DNA from: a bacterium
GTDB lineage: Bacteria > Sumerlaeota > Sumerlaeia > SLMS01 > JAHLLQ01
Direction of reading: 5' to 3'
DNA: 64,000 nucleotides
NCBI GenBank assembly: GCA_020444065.1
Contig: JAHLLQ010000001.1
Location: 992,001 to 1,056,000 of the forward strand
The position numbers were made by a program, and so were the translations under genes. The first letter of the stretch is position 1, and every line of letters starts with the position of its first letter. Below are positions 27,266 to 36,712 of this stretch, piece by piece. Under the pieces are notes generated by a model, which made no database searches, was not told the DNA's origin, and worked only from the letters and a program-made list of their open reading frames with translations.

Positions 27266-28951
27266 TTAGTACCGGATGATCGTCAGAATATCGATCGGCG
27301 AAACAGACAAGGCCATTCCGCCCCACGTGGTGAGCAGCAGCGCCAGCAGGATCGCAATGGCGGTGCGTCGCCGTTCGCTTTGTTCCAGCAATGGCGATCG
27401 GCATGTTGTAATCCAGATCGCAAGGATCGGCAGGCCGATCGCGACAATCGCCGGCCAAACGAGTGCACTGAGCCCGCCCAGGAGCCCCGCGAAGGGCCTG
27501 ACATCCGGCATGTACATCAACATCATCGCATCTCCGCTGACTTCGTAGATGACCCAATACCAGGCGATTGCCGGGAGCGCGGTCAGGATCGGGGAGATGA
27601 TGATCGAGCGGCAGTACAAGCGGAACAGGTATCCGAGAAGGATCGAAGCCGCTGCGATGAGGAAGAGAACTGCACCATCATAGAGAATGTACACCAACCC
27701 CCATGCGGCACTCGGAGCAGATGATAGCCATTCGATCAAACGATTCGACGCACGCAGGATAGCGTCGCTCCCGAGGAACAGCCCACTGCCGACCAGCGCC
27801 ACCGCGAGCACGAACGCCGCGATCAGGAGCCCAAGAATGCGCTGGGACTCATGCCGTCGACGCGAGACGGGCAGGGCGTTGATGAAGAACTCCGGACTGT
27901 AGCGTTCGATCGGCACACAAGCGATGGCACCGAGAAACATCGGGAAGACTACCGCGCAGCCTGTGTGGATGATCGGCGTCAGTTCCGCTCCAACAAATCT
28001 GACCAGTGCAATCGGAGCAATCAGGCCAGCGAGAATGCCGACCAGCAGCGTTGGAACGTGGAGGATTCGATAGCTGGCGGACGTCCTGAGCGAGAGACCT
28101 CCTCTCGCCGTGCCTGCCCGACCAAGCGCACGGAACCTGAAACTCGACTCGGCAGGTACGTCTTCGAATTTCGAAACGCGAATACCAAGAAGCAACAGGA
28201 GGAGGGGGATCCCGAGCGGGGCAACAAACGGCGCGGAGAGCAGCAATGTTCTCAGAGGACCAAATACCGTGTTGTCTGCATTCAACCCGCTGGCGCTGGC
28301 CCAATCATAAATCCATCGGCCCGGGAAGAACGCCATCGCGGCTTGGTAGAAGACCATCCACACAAGGCCGATCTCCACAAATCCTGCAAACGCGGCAATC
28401 ATCGTACGCCTGTGCCACGCGGCCGCAGTCATTCCGGCAACGAGCAGGAAGACGCTCAGGATGGACCCCAGGAAGAACAACTCGCCGAATGGAAACGCTC
28501 TCGTGGCATTGTGAGGTGCCTGATTAAGCCAAAGCCCAATCGGCAGAAAAACTACACTCCAAGACGCGATCAGAAGGAGGCCCGAGAGTAACTTGGCGAA
28601 GACGAGGCGGATTGCCGAAACGGGGAGACGATTCGCAAAGAGACGCGATTCGCTCTCTTCTTCCTCGCCGTACATGGCGAGACCAAGCGCATACGCGAAG
28701 ATGTTCAGGAACAGGACAAACCAGACCGGAGCCGGAGCCAGAATATTGCTGCCTGGATGCCAAAGGACAACAATCTTCTGCCCGATCAAAATCAGCGAAA
28801 ACGCCAGGCCTATCGCCACCCACAGCGAAGCAAACTGCACAATGTCTTTGCCCAGGAATCCCCGCCCGATCAACGCACGGCGCAGCGATCGCAGTCTTGG
28901 TCCGCGGGTCGTAGGGACTCCGGCGGCAACGGCTTGTTCGGTCGCAGACAT
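27266..28951 (-). CDS. ABC-2 type transporter permease, large
   Basis: 561 aa with roughly twelve hydrophobic segments spread over two halves separated by a hydrophilic linker near residues 265-295 (ESSFRFRALGRAGTARG). The motif AMYGEEEESESRLFANRLPVS followed by a helix resembles the permease of YtrC/YtrD-type and planctomycete ABC transporters, where a similar acidic stretch plus LPVS occurs; the second half repeats it as ERYSPEFFINALPVSRRR. This internal repeat suggests fusion of two permease modules. It starts 10 bases after the ATPase stop. Substrate unknown. Confidence 0.8.
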   Translation of the reverse strand: MSATEQAVAAGVPTTRGPRLRSLRRALIGRGFLGKDIVQFASLWVAIGLAFSLILIGQKIVVLWHPGSNILAPAPVWFVLFLNIFAYALGLAMYGEEEESESRLFANRLPVSAIRLVFAKLLSGLLLIASWSVVFLPIGLWLNQAPHNATRAFPFGELFFLGSILSVFLLVAGMTAAAWHRRTMIAAFAGFVEIGLVWMVFYQAAMAFFPGRWIYDWASASGLNADNTVFGPLRTLLLSAPFVAPLGIPLLLLLLGIRVSKFEDVPAESSFRFRALGRAGTARGGLSLRTSASYRILHVPTLLVGILAGLIAPIALVRFVGAELTPIIHTGCAVVFPMFLGAIACVPIERYSPEFFINALPVSRRRHESQRILGLLIAAFVLAVALVGSGLFLGSDAILRASNRLIEWLSSAPSAAWGLVYILYDGAVLFLIAAASILLGYLFRLYCRSIIISPILTALPAIAWYWVIYEVSGDAMMLMYMPDVRPFAGLLGGLSALVWPAIVAIGLPILAIWITTCRSPLLEQSERRRTAIAILLALLLTTWGGMALSVSPIDILTIIRY

Positions 28952-28961
28952 CTCGCCCTCC

Positions 28962-29882
28962 TTATCCCGCAGCGCTGGTCAGCTCGACGAACGCATCTTC
29001 CAAACTCAGGTCTTCCACAACGACATCTTGAGGATTGCAGGTGCGCACTTGCGCAATCGTCTTCTCCGAATCGAAGTGCTCGATCGTCAACCGCGCCTCG
29101 CGCCCGGCGACGCGTCTTTGCACGACGCCTTCGACGTTTGGGAACTCGGCGGGTGCATCGCCCTCGAACTGCAGGCGAATGCGCTTCACACGCGCGCGCA
29201 GATCCTCGGTGGATTCCTCCAGGATCAGATGCCCATCCACCAACATCCCGACACGATCGACGAGCCCCGCGATCTCGTTCACCAGGTGCGAACTGATCAC
29301 CACCGTGCGGCCGCTCTCCATGTACTCGGCGAGAAGGCTCTCCAGGAACTCGCGCCGCATGACTGGGTCGAGCCCGCCGAGCGGTTCGTCCAGCAACAAC
29401 ATCTCCGGATCGAATGCCAACGCCAGCAGCAGGCTGACCTTCGCCTGCTGGCCCTTGCTCATGGTCTTGATTCGCTGATCGAGCGGAATTTTGAACGAGC
29501 GTGCCAGCTCCGTCGCGCGCTCGTCGTTCCAGCGATCCTTGCGATAGCGCCGCACGAACGCGATCAACTCGGCCGCCGTCATCCAGTCGTAGAACTGCGG
29601 GCGTTCCGGCACGTACCCGACCAGGGACTTGATCGCCAATGCATCGTGCTGCGGATTTCGCCCGAGAACCGCCGCCCAACCGCGGTGCGCCCGCAAGGTA
29701 CCAAGCAACATGCGCAACGTCGTCGATTTGCCCGCCCCGTTCAGCCCGAGCAGTCCGTACGCCGCGCCACGAGGAACCGTCATTTCAAGGCCCTCCACGG
29801 CCCACAGCTTCCCGAACGATCTCCCCAGGTCCCAGGTCCTTACGGCCAGTTCGTCTAAACTGCCAACGGCGGCGGGAATCAT
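28962..29882 (-). CDS. ABC transporter ATP-binding protein (YtrB-type)
   Basis: 306 aa. Walker A GLNGAGKST at residues 46-54, Q-loop region VGYVPERPQFYDWMT, signature MSKGQQAKVSLLLAL, Walker B MLLLDEPLGGLDP and H-loop ISSHL. A 90-residue C-terminal extension (residues 215-306) follows, as in other ABC-2 exporters. The ATG at 29882 overlaps the regulator stop by 4 bases. The regulator-ATPase-permease order is that of ytr-like operons, which in Firmicutes respond to cell-wall-active compounds; export or membrane stress function here is inferred. Confidence 0.92.
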   Translation of the reverse strand: MIPAAVGSLDELAVRTWDLGRSFGKLWAVEGLEMTVPRGAAYGLLGLNGAGKSTTLRMLLGTLRAHRGWAAVLGRNPQHDALAIKSLVGYVPERPQFYDWMTAAELIAFVRRYRKDRWNDERATELARSFKIPLDQRIKTMSKGQQAKVSLLLALAFDPEMLLLDEPLGGLDPVMRREFLESLLAEYMESGRTVVISSHLVNEIAGLVDRVGMLVDGHLILEESTEDLRARVKRIRLQFEGDAPAEFPNVEGVVQRRVAGREARLTIEHFDSEKTIAQVRTCNPQDVVVEDLSLEDAFVELTSAAG

Positions 29883-30295
29883 GACTTGGCCTCCTTGCGC
29901 GGGCGCTTCGCCCGGCCCTTGTAGATGTCGCGAATTTGACCATCCAGAACGCGACGAATGTCCTGCTCGGAGAATCCGTAGAGCTTCGCCTGCGCGACCA
30001 GTTCCTCCGCGCGGCGAGCGATCTCCTCCTCGCGCACGTCCGCACGCAGATCCGACTCGCGGCCGCTGACGAAACACCCCTGTCCCGCGCGCGTATAGAC
30101 GAGCCCCTCGCGTTCCAGTTCGCTGTAAACGCGCGCGATCGTGTTGCGGTTCACGCGCAGCGCCACGGCGACCTCGCGGATGGATGGCAACCGGTCGTCC
30201 GGCTTCAACCGCCCACTCGCACAGGCCAGCTTCACTTGGTCGATGAGCTGCTGGTAAACCGGCTTGGAGTTCTGAAGATCGACTTCGAAGAACAT
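29879..30295 (-). CDS. GntR-family transcriptional regulator, YtrA subfamily
   Basis: 138 aa, the short YtrA-type length with no large effector domain. N-terminal winged helix: PVYQQLIDQVKLACASGRLKPDDRLPSIREVAVALRVNRNTIARVYSELEREGLVYTRAGQGCFV. A dimerising helical tail (residues 85-138) ends in a basic stretch. Family members repress their own operon and the adjacent ABC genes. A perfect palindrome 30 bases upstream of the ATG, next to a consensus -35 box, is the likely operator. The stop overlaps the ATPase start (ATGA), so regulator and transporter are made together. Confidence 0.93.
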   Translation of the reverse strand: MFFEVDLQNSKPVYQQLIDQVKLACASGRLKPDDRLPSIREVAVALRVNRNTIARVYSELEREGLVYTRAGQGCFVSGRESDLRADVREEEIARRAEELVAQAKLYGFSEQDIRRVLDGQIRDIYKGRAKRPRKEAKS

Positions 30296-30323
30296 GGTCG
30301 TGTCCGTTCTCAGCTCTGTCCTT

Positions 30324-30346
30324 CTGTCCTAGTCCAACTAGGACAG
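30324..30346 (-). promoter_or_regulatory. Palindromic operator at GntR-ABC operon promoter
   Basis: Perfect inverted repeat: CTGTCCTAGT (30324-30333), spacer CCA, ACTAGGACAG (30337-30346). A consensus -35 TTGACA lies just upstream on the minus strand (30363-30358), and the palindrome covers the position of the -10 box about 17 bases on. Binding by the encoded YtrA-type regulator would block RNA polymerase. Known YtrA-family sites are also short palindromes of this kind. Confidence 0.75.
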
Positions 30347-30387
30347 TTGTGCCCAACTGTCAAGCCATGAATTGGGGGAAGCCAAAG

Positions 30388-30425
30388 AAAAACGCCGGCA
30401 GGCAAGAACCTGTCCGGCGTTTTGC
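30388..30425 (-). terminator. Rho-independent terminator of the haem operon
   Basis: Stem AACGCCGG (30391-30398) with CCGGCGTT (30414-30421), extended inward by AGG/CCT, with T-runs on both sides (TTTTTCTTT on the minus strand, GTTTT on the plus strand). It lies 27 bases after hemL and may act in both directions, insulating the GntR promoter. Confidence 0.85.
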
Positions 30426-30451
30426 GCTTCTGGCAGTTTGTGCCGTGGCGG

Positions 30452-31744
30452 TCAGCCCAGCACCTTCCCCATCGCCGCGGTCATGGCTTCGGCGGTGCGG
30501 GTGATGTCGTCGTCGGTGTGGGCGGCGGAGAGGAAGAAGGCCTCGAACTGTGCCGGCGGCATGTGGATGCCTGCGGCGAGCATTTCGCCGAAGTACTGGC
30601 CGAACTGCTCGGTGTTGCACTGGCCCGACTCTTCCCAACTGCGCACGGCGCCATCGTAGAAGAACAACGTCGCCATCGACCCGACTCGCCCATAGGAGCA
30701 GGGATAGCCCTTGGACTTGATGCAGTCGGTGATCATTGATTCGAGCGCCGCACCGCGCCGTTCAAGCTCGCCGTAGATCTCGGGATGTTCCTGCAACTCG
30801 CGCAATGTTGCGATGCCCGCGGCCATGGCCAGCGGGTTGCCGGAAAGCGTGCCTGCCTGGTATACCGGCCCGGCGGGAGCAATGCGCTCCATCAGGTCGC
30901 GCCGTCCGCCGTATGCGCCGACGGGGAGGCCGCCGCCGATGACCTTGCCCATGGTGGTCAGATCCGGTGTCACACCGAAGCGTTCCTGTGCGCCGCCCGG
31001 CGCCACGCGGAAGCCGGTCATGACTTCGTCGAAGATCAATAGCGCGCCGTTCTTCGAGCATTCCGCGCGCAGCTTCTGCAGAAACTCGTCGGCCGGTGCC
31101 ACGCAACCCATGTTACCGACGACGGGTTCGACGATCACGCAGGAAATGCGTTCAGGATAAGCAGCGAACAAATCGGCTACGCTGGCGATGTCATTGTAAC
31201 GTGCGTTGAGCGTGCACTCGGCGGCGCCCTTCGGCACGCCAGGGCTGGTCGGAACGCCGAAGGTGGCGGCGCCACTGCCGGCCTTGGACAGGAACGAATC
31301 GCCATGGCCGTGATAGCAGCCTTCGAACTTCACGATCAAGTCGCGGCCGGTCGCGGCGCGGGCGAGGCGAATTGCGCTCATGGTCGCCTCCGTGCCGGAG
31401 TTGACCATGCGGACCATCTCGATCGATGGAACGATGTCGACGATCAATTCGGCCATCTCGACTTCTAGGGCCGACGGCGCGCCGTAGCTCATTCCGATCT
31501 CGGCCTGCTTGCGAACAGCTTCAACGACGCGCGGGTGCTCGTGACCCAGAATCATCGGGCCCCACGATCCGATGTAGTCGAGGTACTCTTTGCCTTCCTG
31601 GTCCCAAAGGCGGGCGCCCTTTGCGCGAGCGATGAACGGCGGATTGCCGCCAACGGCCTTGAACGCGCGAACGGGCGAATTCACGCCGCCGGGCAGGATT
31701 TGTTGGGCACGCGCAAACAGGTCTTTCGAAGTCTTGGCAGTCAT
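30452..31744 (-). CDS. hemL: Glutamate-1-semialdehyde 2,1-aminomutase
   Basis: Makes 5-aminolevulinate from glutamate-1-semialdehyde, second step of the C5 haem pathway. 430 aa, family length. PLP features: NSGTEATMSAIRLARAATG, FEGCYHGHGDSFL, FDEVMTGFR and the Schiff-base lysine K267 in TTMGKVIGGG. AAAGG lies 6 bases before the ATG. It is the last gene of the haem operon, 21 bases after hemB, and is followed by a strong terminator. Placement at the end with hemA upstream fits a full C5 pathway set. Confidence 0.97.
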   Translation of the reverse strand: MTAKTSKDLFARAQQILPGGVNSPVRAFKAVGGNPPFIARAKGARLWDQEGKEYLDYIGSWGPMILGHEHPRVVEAVRKQAEIGMSYGAPSALEVEMAELIVDIVPSIEMVRMVNSGTEATMSAIRLARAATGRDLIVKFEGCYHGHGDSFLSKAGSGAATFGVPTSPGVPKGAAECTLNARYNDIASVADLFAAYPERISCVIVEPVVGNMGCVAPADEFLQKLRAECSKNGALLIFDEVMTGFRVAPGGAQERFGVTPDLTTMGKVIGGGLPVGAYGGRRDLMERIAPAGPVYQAGTLSGNPLAMAAGIATLRELQEHPEIYGELERRGAALESMITDCIKSKGYPCSYGRVGSMATLFFYDGAVRSWEESGQCNTEQFGQYFGEMLAAGIHMPPAQFEAFFLSAAHTDDDITRTAEAMTAAMGKVLG

Positions 31745-31765
31745 GTCAGGCCTTTCGGTCGAATC

Positions 31766-32743
31766 TTATTGGCGAGCCAGGACGCGCGCGGCGTCCTTAG
31801 CGAAATAGGTCAAAATCATCGTCGCGCCGGCGCGGCGGATGCTGAGCAGGCTCTCCATCATCACCTTCTCGTAGTCCAGCCAACCCTTCTCCGCGGCGGC
31901 GTGCAGCATCGAGTACTCACCAGAAACGTTGTACGCAGCGATGGGGATGTTGAACTCGTCCTTTACGCGGCGAATGATATCCAGGTACGGCAACGCGGGT
32001 TTCACCATCACGATGTCGGCGCCCTCGTCGATATCGAAGGCAACTTCGCGCATGGCCTCGTCGGTATTTGCCGGATCCATCTGGTACGAACGCCGATCGC
32101 CGAACTGCGGGGCGCTCTCGGCGGCTTCGCGGAATGGGCCATAGAATGCGGAGGAGTACTTCGCGGCGTAGGAGACGATCGGGACGAAGCAGTAACCCGC
32201 CTCCTCCAACGTCTCGCGGATGCGGGCGACGCGGCCGTCCATCATGTCGCTTGGAGCAACGACATCAGCCCCCGCCTGCACGTAAGTCAGTGCGGCCTTT
32301 GCGAGCAGATCCAACGTGGGATCGTTCTCGACCATGCGATCGCTGACGATGCCGCAGTGACCGTGGCTGGTGTACTCGCACATGCAGACATCGGCCCAGA
32401 CCTGCAGATTCGGGAAGGCCTTCTTGATGGCGCGCGTTGCGACCGGAACGGGTCCCTCCGGATCGTAGGCTCCCGTACCGAACTCGTCCTTCTTGTCCGG
32501 AATGCCGAAGAGAATCACGGCCGGAATACCGAGGTCGTTGATCTCGCGACATTCTTCCACGATCTTATCGACGGACATCTGAAAGCAGCCGGGCATCGAA
32601 CTGATCGGATGCCGGACGTTCTCTCCAGTACATACGAACAGGGGATAAATCAACTGATCAACGGTCAGGCGCGTCTCGCGCACCATGGCGCGGATCTGCT
32701 CGTTTCGACGCATTCGGCGCAGTCTGATAGCAGGATAATGCAT
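31766..32743 (-). CDS. hemB: Porphobilinogen synthase (delta-aminolevulinic acid dehydratase)
   Basis: Condenses two 5-aminolevulinate molecules to porphobilinogen. Start placed at 32743 ([13 protein letters not shown]) with GGGAGGG upstream, giving 325 aa; the longer frame to 32788 adds a non-conserved stretch. Schiff-base lysines K195 ([15 protein letters not shown]) and K248 ([11 protein letters not shown]). The zinc cysteines C120, C122 and C130 ([14 protein letters not shown]) are present, so this is the zinc-type enzyme rather than the Mg-only type. A 77-base gap with a short hairpin separates it from hemC-hemD. Confidence 0.96.
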   Translation of the reverse strand: MHYPAIRLRRMRRNEQIRAMVRETRLTVDQLIYPLFVCTGENVRHPISSMPGCFQMSVDKIVEECREINDLGIPAVILFGIPDKKDEFGTGAYDPEGPVPVATRAIKKAFPNLQVWADVCMCEYTSHGHCGIVSDRMVENDPTLDLLAKAALTYVQAGADVVAPSDMMDGRVARIRETLEEAGYCFVPIVSYAAKYSSAFYGPFREAAESAPQFGDRRSYQMDPANTDEAMREVAFDIDEGADIVMVKPALPYLDIIRRVKDEFNIPIAAYNVSGEYSMLHAAAEKGWLDYEKVMMESLLSIRRAGATMILTYFAKDAARVLARQ

Positions 32744-32820
32744 GTACGTAACCCTCCCGAGGGGTCGGTGGTCGTCTCTGGACGACAATCAAGAATGGTG
32801 CTTCGGCTACCGGCCAAGAG

Positions 32821-34584
32821 TCAACCGGAGCCGCGGGCGAAATGTTCGGCTAAGGCGTGCGCCAGACCTGAGAAGGTCCGCTCTTCGGGCTCGACGTCGA
32901 CGCCGGCACCGGCCCGTTCAATGGCCTGTGAGGTGACGGGGCCCATCGAACCGACCGCAACCCCGCCCAGCAGGCGTGCGAACTCCTCGCGGTCCAACAG
33001 TTCCGACAGGCTTTCGACGGCCGAGGCGCTGCAGAATAGAATGCCCTGAGCCCTTCGCGTGTCGAGCGCCTCGACGACCGGACCGGTCTGCTTCGCTGGT
33101 ACAGTGCGATAGGCGATCGGATCGCTGACTTCGGCGCCGAGTTCGCGCAGCCCTTCAACCAGGGTCGAGCGGGCGCGGTCAGCGCGCGGATAGAGGACCT
33201 TCGCGCCTTTGAGGTCCTGCTCGGATAAGAACGCCTCCAGCAGTCCTTCGGCTCGCGCGTCCTGTGCAATCAAGGCGACTTCTGCGCCGGCATCGGCGAC
33301 GGCGCGCGCGGTTCCTTTTCCAACGCAAGCGATGCGAGTCTTCACCGCCGAGAGACTCCGTCCCTCTTTTTCCAGTTCGGCTTCGACTGTCGCAACGCCA
33401 CGCGGGCTGGTCAGGACAAGCCAATCGAATTCATCTAGGGCGAGCAGGCCTTCATGCAAGGGGGCCGGATCTTCCGGCGGCAAGTGCTGCACGAGGGGCA
33501 GGCAAAGGGGATGCGCACCCAAGTCACGCAGCGCGGTGCTCAGCGGACCGTCCGTATCTTCGTCGCGTGTCACGATGATGGTCTTGTCGCCGAGTGGCAG
33601 CGCCCGCATGGCCTCTGCACGACGCACTGCATTCTCGTAGCCGGCTTCTGCGTCGAGTTGTTCGACCTCGGCAAGAATCTCCACAGCGCCGTCCGCCTTC
33701 AGCTTCTCGGCCAGTTCTTCCCCGAGTTGTTCGGCATCAGCGGGAGTACCGGAGACCTCGCCTTCACAAGAGCGCGTGCCGTCCTGTGAAATGACTCTTC
33801 CCCGCAACGACATCGTGCCGTCGCCGTTGATTTCAGCCAGCGAACCAAGCGGAATCTGGCAACCGCCGCCGAGCGCCTGCAGGAGCGCACGTTCGGCCGT
33901 CACGCAAGCCGCAGTTTCTTCATGGTGAATCGAGGAGAGAATCTCGCACGTCTCGTCGTCGCCTTCGCGAACCTGCAAGCCGATCGCGCCTTGACCCGGA
34001 GCGGGCAACATCTCGTCGAACGGCACCTCGGACATGAAGGGCGCCTGCTCGCCGAGGCGCTTGACGCCAGCCGCGGCGAGAAGAATCGCCGTGTACTGAC
34101 CATCCAGCATCTTGCGGATGCGCGTCGGCACGTTGCCGCGCAACTCGGCAATCTGCACACTTGGATTCAGCGCCAGGACCTGTGCACGCCGCCGCAGACT
34201 CGAGGTGCCGATCGTCTCTTCCGGACCGAGTTTCTTCCAATCGACGGGCTTCGCGGCGATCAGCAAGTCGCCGGGCGGTTCACGGCGAGAAATCGCACCA
34301 AGCGCCAGCCCTTCCGGCTGCAGCGTCGGCAAATCCTTCAAACTGTGCACAGCCACATCGACGCGGCCATCCAGCAAAGCACGTTCGATCTCTTTCGTAA
34401 ACAGACCTTTGCCACCAATTCGCGCCAATGAGGAGTCGAGAATCTTATCGCCGGTCGTTTCGATGATGATCGTCTCGACCTGAATGTCCGGGCGTCCGTT
34501 CCGAATCTGCTCGGCCACGAGGTTCGCCTGGGTCAGCGCCAGGCGACTGCCGCGTGTGCCAAGTTTGAGAGTCTTCTTGCTCAT
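32821..34584 (-). CDS. hemC-hemD: Fused hydroxymethylbilane synthase / uroporphyrinogen-III synthase
   Basis: 587-aa bifunctional protein. Residues 5-310 are HemC: LGTRGSRLALTQA, catalytic Asp84 in HSLKDLP, LRGNVPTR, and C242 (LGGGCQIPLG) that carries the dipyrromethane cofactor. Residues 335-585 are HemD: TIIVTRDEDTDGPLSTALRDLG, LVLTSPRGVATVE, IACVGKGTARAV and FCSASAVESL. The two steps, linear tetrapyrrole formation and ring closure with D-ring inversion, are thus on one chain, which limits loss of the unstable intermediate. The start overlaps hemA by 4 bases. The joined frame is continuous with no stop or frameshift. Confidence 0.96.
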   Translation of the reverse strand: MSKKTLKLGTRGSRLALTQANLVAEQIRNGRPDIQVETIIIETTGDKILDSSLARIGGKGLFTKEIERALLDGRVDVAVHSLKDLPTLQPEGLALGAISRREPPGDLLIAAKPVDWKKLGPEETIGTSSLRRRAQVLALNPSVQIAELRGNVPTRIRKMLDGQYTAILLAAAGVKRLGEQAPFMSEVPFDEMLPAPGQGAIGLQVREGDDETCEILSSIHHEETAACVTAERALLQALGGGCQIPLGSLAEINGDGTMSLRGRVISQDGTRSCEGEVSGTPADAEQLGEELAEKLKADGAVEILAEVEQLDAEAGYENAVRRAEAMRALPLGDKTIIVTRDEDTDGPLSTALRDLGAHPLCLPLVQHLPPEDPAPLHEGLLALDEFDWLVLTSPRGVATVEAELEKEGRSLSAVKTRIACVGKGTARAVADAGAEVALIAQDARAEGLLEAFLSEQDLKGAKVLYPRADRARSTLVEGLRELGAEVSDPIAYRTVPAKQTGPVVEALDTRRAQGILFCSASAVESLSELLDREEFARLLGGVAVGSMGPVTSQAIERAGAGVDVEPEERTFSGLAHALAEHFARGSG

Positions 34585-35858
34585 TCGTCTTCCTGTTCTT
34601 CGGACTGGAGGTTGAAGAGGCGTTGGATGAGTTCGAACTCCTTCATCCCTACCTCACTTTCCATGTCGATGGAGCGGATATTCTTCGTCAGGTCGTGCAG
34701 CACCGATCTCAACAAGCTGTCCGTGAACTTGTTGAGCCGCTCCATTTCCTCATCCTCCAAATGGCGGCCGTGCCGGTCCAGGTGTTCCTGGCGGATTTCT
34801 TCGACGCGCTTGCGCAACGCACCGGCCAGTCGCGCCGCATCCTGCTTACGCTGCCACAGCCGGAACCGCTCCGCCTCGTCCTCCAGTAATTCTTCGACGC
34901 GCTCGATCTCCGACTCTCGCCGAGACCGATTGCTGCGGGCGATATCCTCCAGATCTTCCATCCCGTAGCAGAATACCTGGTCCAGTTCGCCGATCTGCGG
35001 ATCGATGTTTCGCGGCATGGAGAGATCGAGGAACACGCGCGTCCTGCCGGGGTCTTTCTTGATCGCCGGCGAAACCAAGTCGATGGTCAGCAGGTACTCT
35101 TTCGAGCCGGTTGCGCAGACGATGATGTCCGCCCGGGCGATGGCCGACGCCAGTTCTGCGAACGGCACAACATCGCCGTTGAAGGACTCTGCGACTTCGA
35201 CGGCGCGCTCGTGCGTGCGATTCGCAACAAGCAGACCGCCAATCCCGCGAGCACGCAGATGCTGCACGGTCAGTCGCGCCGTCTCCCCCGCTCCGACGAC
35301 GAGAACCGTCTTGCGGCTCAGATCGGAGTACACCTTCGCCGCGATGTTCACACCAACGGAAGAGACCGATATGTTGCCGCGGCTGATGTTTGTCTCTTCA
35401 CGAACGCGACGACCGAAAGCGAGCGCCTTGGTAAAGAGGTAATTCAGATGCTGACCGACGATTCGTCCTTCATTGGCTTCATCGAACGCAGTGCGCAACT
35501 GCCCCAGAATCTCGCGTTCGCCGACGATCATCGATTCGATACCGCTCGCCACGCGGAAGATGTGTCGAACGGCAGTCTGTCCACGGTGGAGGTATGTCTG
35601 CGCCAGCAACTCGTCGTCGGTGCGCCCGCCTGCTTCGCGGACCAACTCCAGCAGCGCATCGTGCGCCGGCGCCAGTTCCTCGGCCACGAAGTAGAACTCG
35701 GTGCGATTGCAGGTGGAAAGCACGACGGCTTCGTGCAGCAACTCGTGCGTGCGCAGCAGCCGCAGGAGGGTTTCCTTCTCCTCGACGGCGAGTGCGAACG
35801 CCCCGAGTTGGGCCATCGAGGCGGTCCGGTGACTCATTCCAAAGCAGAAGACGCTCAT
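34581..35858 (-). CDS. hemA: Glutamyl-tRNA reductase
   Basis: Reduces glutamyl-tRNA(Glu) to glutamate-1-semialdehyde with NADPH, committing step of the C5 pathway. 425 aa. Catalytic C50 in LSTCNRTEFY; GIESMIVGEREILGQ is the family signature; VLVVGAGETARLTVQHLRARG is the NADPH-binding fold; the C-terminal helical dimerisation domain runs from about residue 310. It lies 25 bases after the CcsA-like gene and overlaps hemC-hemD by 4 bases. Confidence 0.97.
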   Translation of the reverse strand: MSVFCFGMSHRTASMAQLGAFALAVEEKETLLRLLRTHELLHEAVVLSTCNRTEFYFVAEELAPAHDALLELVREAGGRTDDELLAQTYLHRGQTAVRHIFRVASGIESMIVGEREILGQLRTAFDEANEGRIVGQHLNYLFTKALAFGRRVREETNISRGNISVSSVGVNIAAKVYSDLSRKTVLVVGAGETARLTVQHLRARGIGGLLVANRTHERAVEVAESFNGDVVPFAELASAIARADIIVCATGSKEYLLTIDLVSPAIKKDPGRTRVFLDLSMPRNIDPQIGELDQVFCYGMEDLEDIARSNRSRRESEIERVEELLEDEAERFRLWQRKQDAARLAGALRKRVEEIRQEHLDRHGRHLEDEEMERLNKFTDSLLRSVLHDLTKNIRSIDMESEVGMKEFELIQRLFNLQSEEQEDE

Positions 35859-35883
35859 GAAACTTGCAGGTCCTCTCCGTGGG

Positions 35884-36705
35884 TCACGCGAACTGGTGCT
35901 TTGTTTGCAGCAGCGCCATGAGAATTCCCATCGAAAGCAGGAACAGGACGAAGCAGATTAATGAAATCCGGGCCAACGTCCGTCCCGGCCATTGCATCTT
36001 CCGATGCCCAATCAGTAGCGCCAGGTAAACAACCCAGGCCACAAACGAATGCAGAGTTTTCGGATCCCAAAGCAGATCCATATCGAGGCGAATCGACATT
36101 CCAATCCCGAGCAGAATCGCCGGAGTCAGTGCGATCCACCCCACCAGTGCCGCGTCGATGTTCAGTTTTGCCAACAGATCCAGTGGCGGAAGATTTCGGA
36201 AGAACAACCCGAATCGCTTCGCTTTCAACTGCCGGAACATGACGAGATACAGAACGGCATACAATGCCGACAGAATGAATCCCGTGTACCCTGCAAGCGC
36301 CAGGAACACGTGAATGCCAAAGCCTGGGCTTTGGAACAGTTCCTTGATTTCGGGCTGTGCGTGAATCGCAGGATAAGCGACGATCTGCAGCAGCGTTGCG
36401 ATCCCCATGACGAAGACGCCGGTTCCCCCGACCTTCAGACGAAGCTCCTGAACCGTGTGGACGATTACCAACGTCAGTGCCAACAACGACAGAAAACTCG
36501 ATGCGCCGACCAGCGGCAGTTCCTTGTACTTGAAGCCGAGAAGGATGAGGAAGATGAGGTGAAAGATCTTGCCCGCCCCGCGGGGAATTCGCGCACGCGT
36601 CAGGAAGCGCTCATCTTCGCGCAAGAAGAAGCTCAGGTAAAAAATCGTCGTGGTGCCGTAAGCAAGCACCACGAGCAGATAGAAGATTGTCAGGGCGACG
36701 GTCAT
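35884..36705 (-). CDS. CcsA/HemX-like cytochrome c assembly membrane protein
   Basis: 273 aa with about eight hydrophobic helices. The tail WDPKTLHSFVAWVVYLALLIGHR resembles the CcsA/CcmC haem-handling motif (WDPKE) and its following helix. Proteins of this type next to hemA are known as HemX, which influences HemA level in Bacillus, while true CcsA carries haem to System II cytochrome c synthesis. The tryptophan-rich WWD motif expected of a CcsA active site is not obvious, so the HemX-like role is favoured. Only 7 bases separate it from the methyltransferase gene upstream. Confidence 0.82.
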   Translation of the reverse strand: MTVALTIFYLLVVLAYGTTTIFYLSFFLREDERFLTRARIPRGAGKIFHLIFLILLGFKYKELPLVGASSFLSLLALTLVIVHTVQELRLKVGGTGVFVMGIATLLQIVAYPAIHAQPEIKELFQSPGFGIHVFLALAGYTGFILSALYAVLYLVMFRQLKAKRFGLFFRNLPPLDLLAKLNIDAALVGWIALTPAILLGIGMSIRLDMDLLWDPKTLHSFVAWVVYLALLIGHRKMQWPGRTLARISLICFVLFLLSMGILMALLQTKHQFA

Positions 36706-36712
36706 AGCGGAA

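Noticed and set aside
28593-29858. 421-codon plus-strand frame opposite the ABC ATPase
   Set aside because: Antisense to a clear ABC ATPase/permease pair; the translation is rich in Arg, Gln and His with no domain.
31535-33049. 504-codon plus-strand frame opposite hemL/hemB/hemC-hemD
   Set aside because: Spans three well-supported minus-strand genes and has no family similarity.
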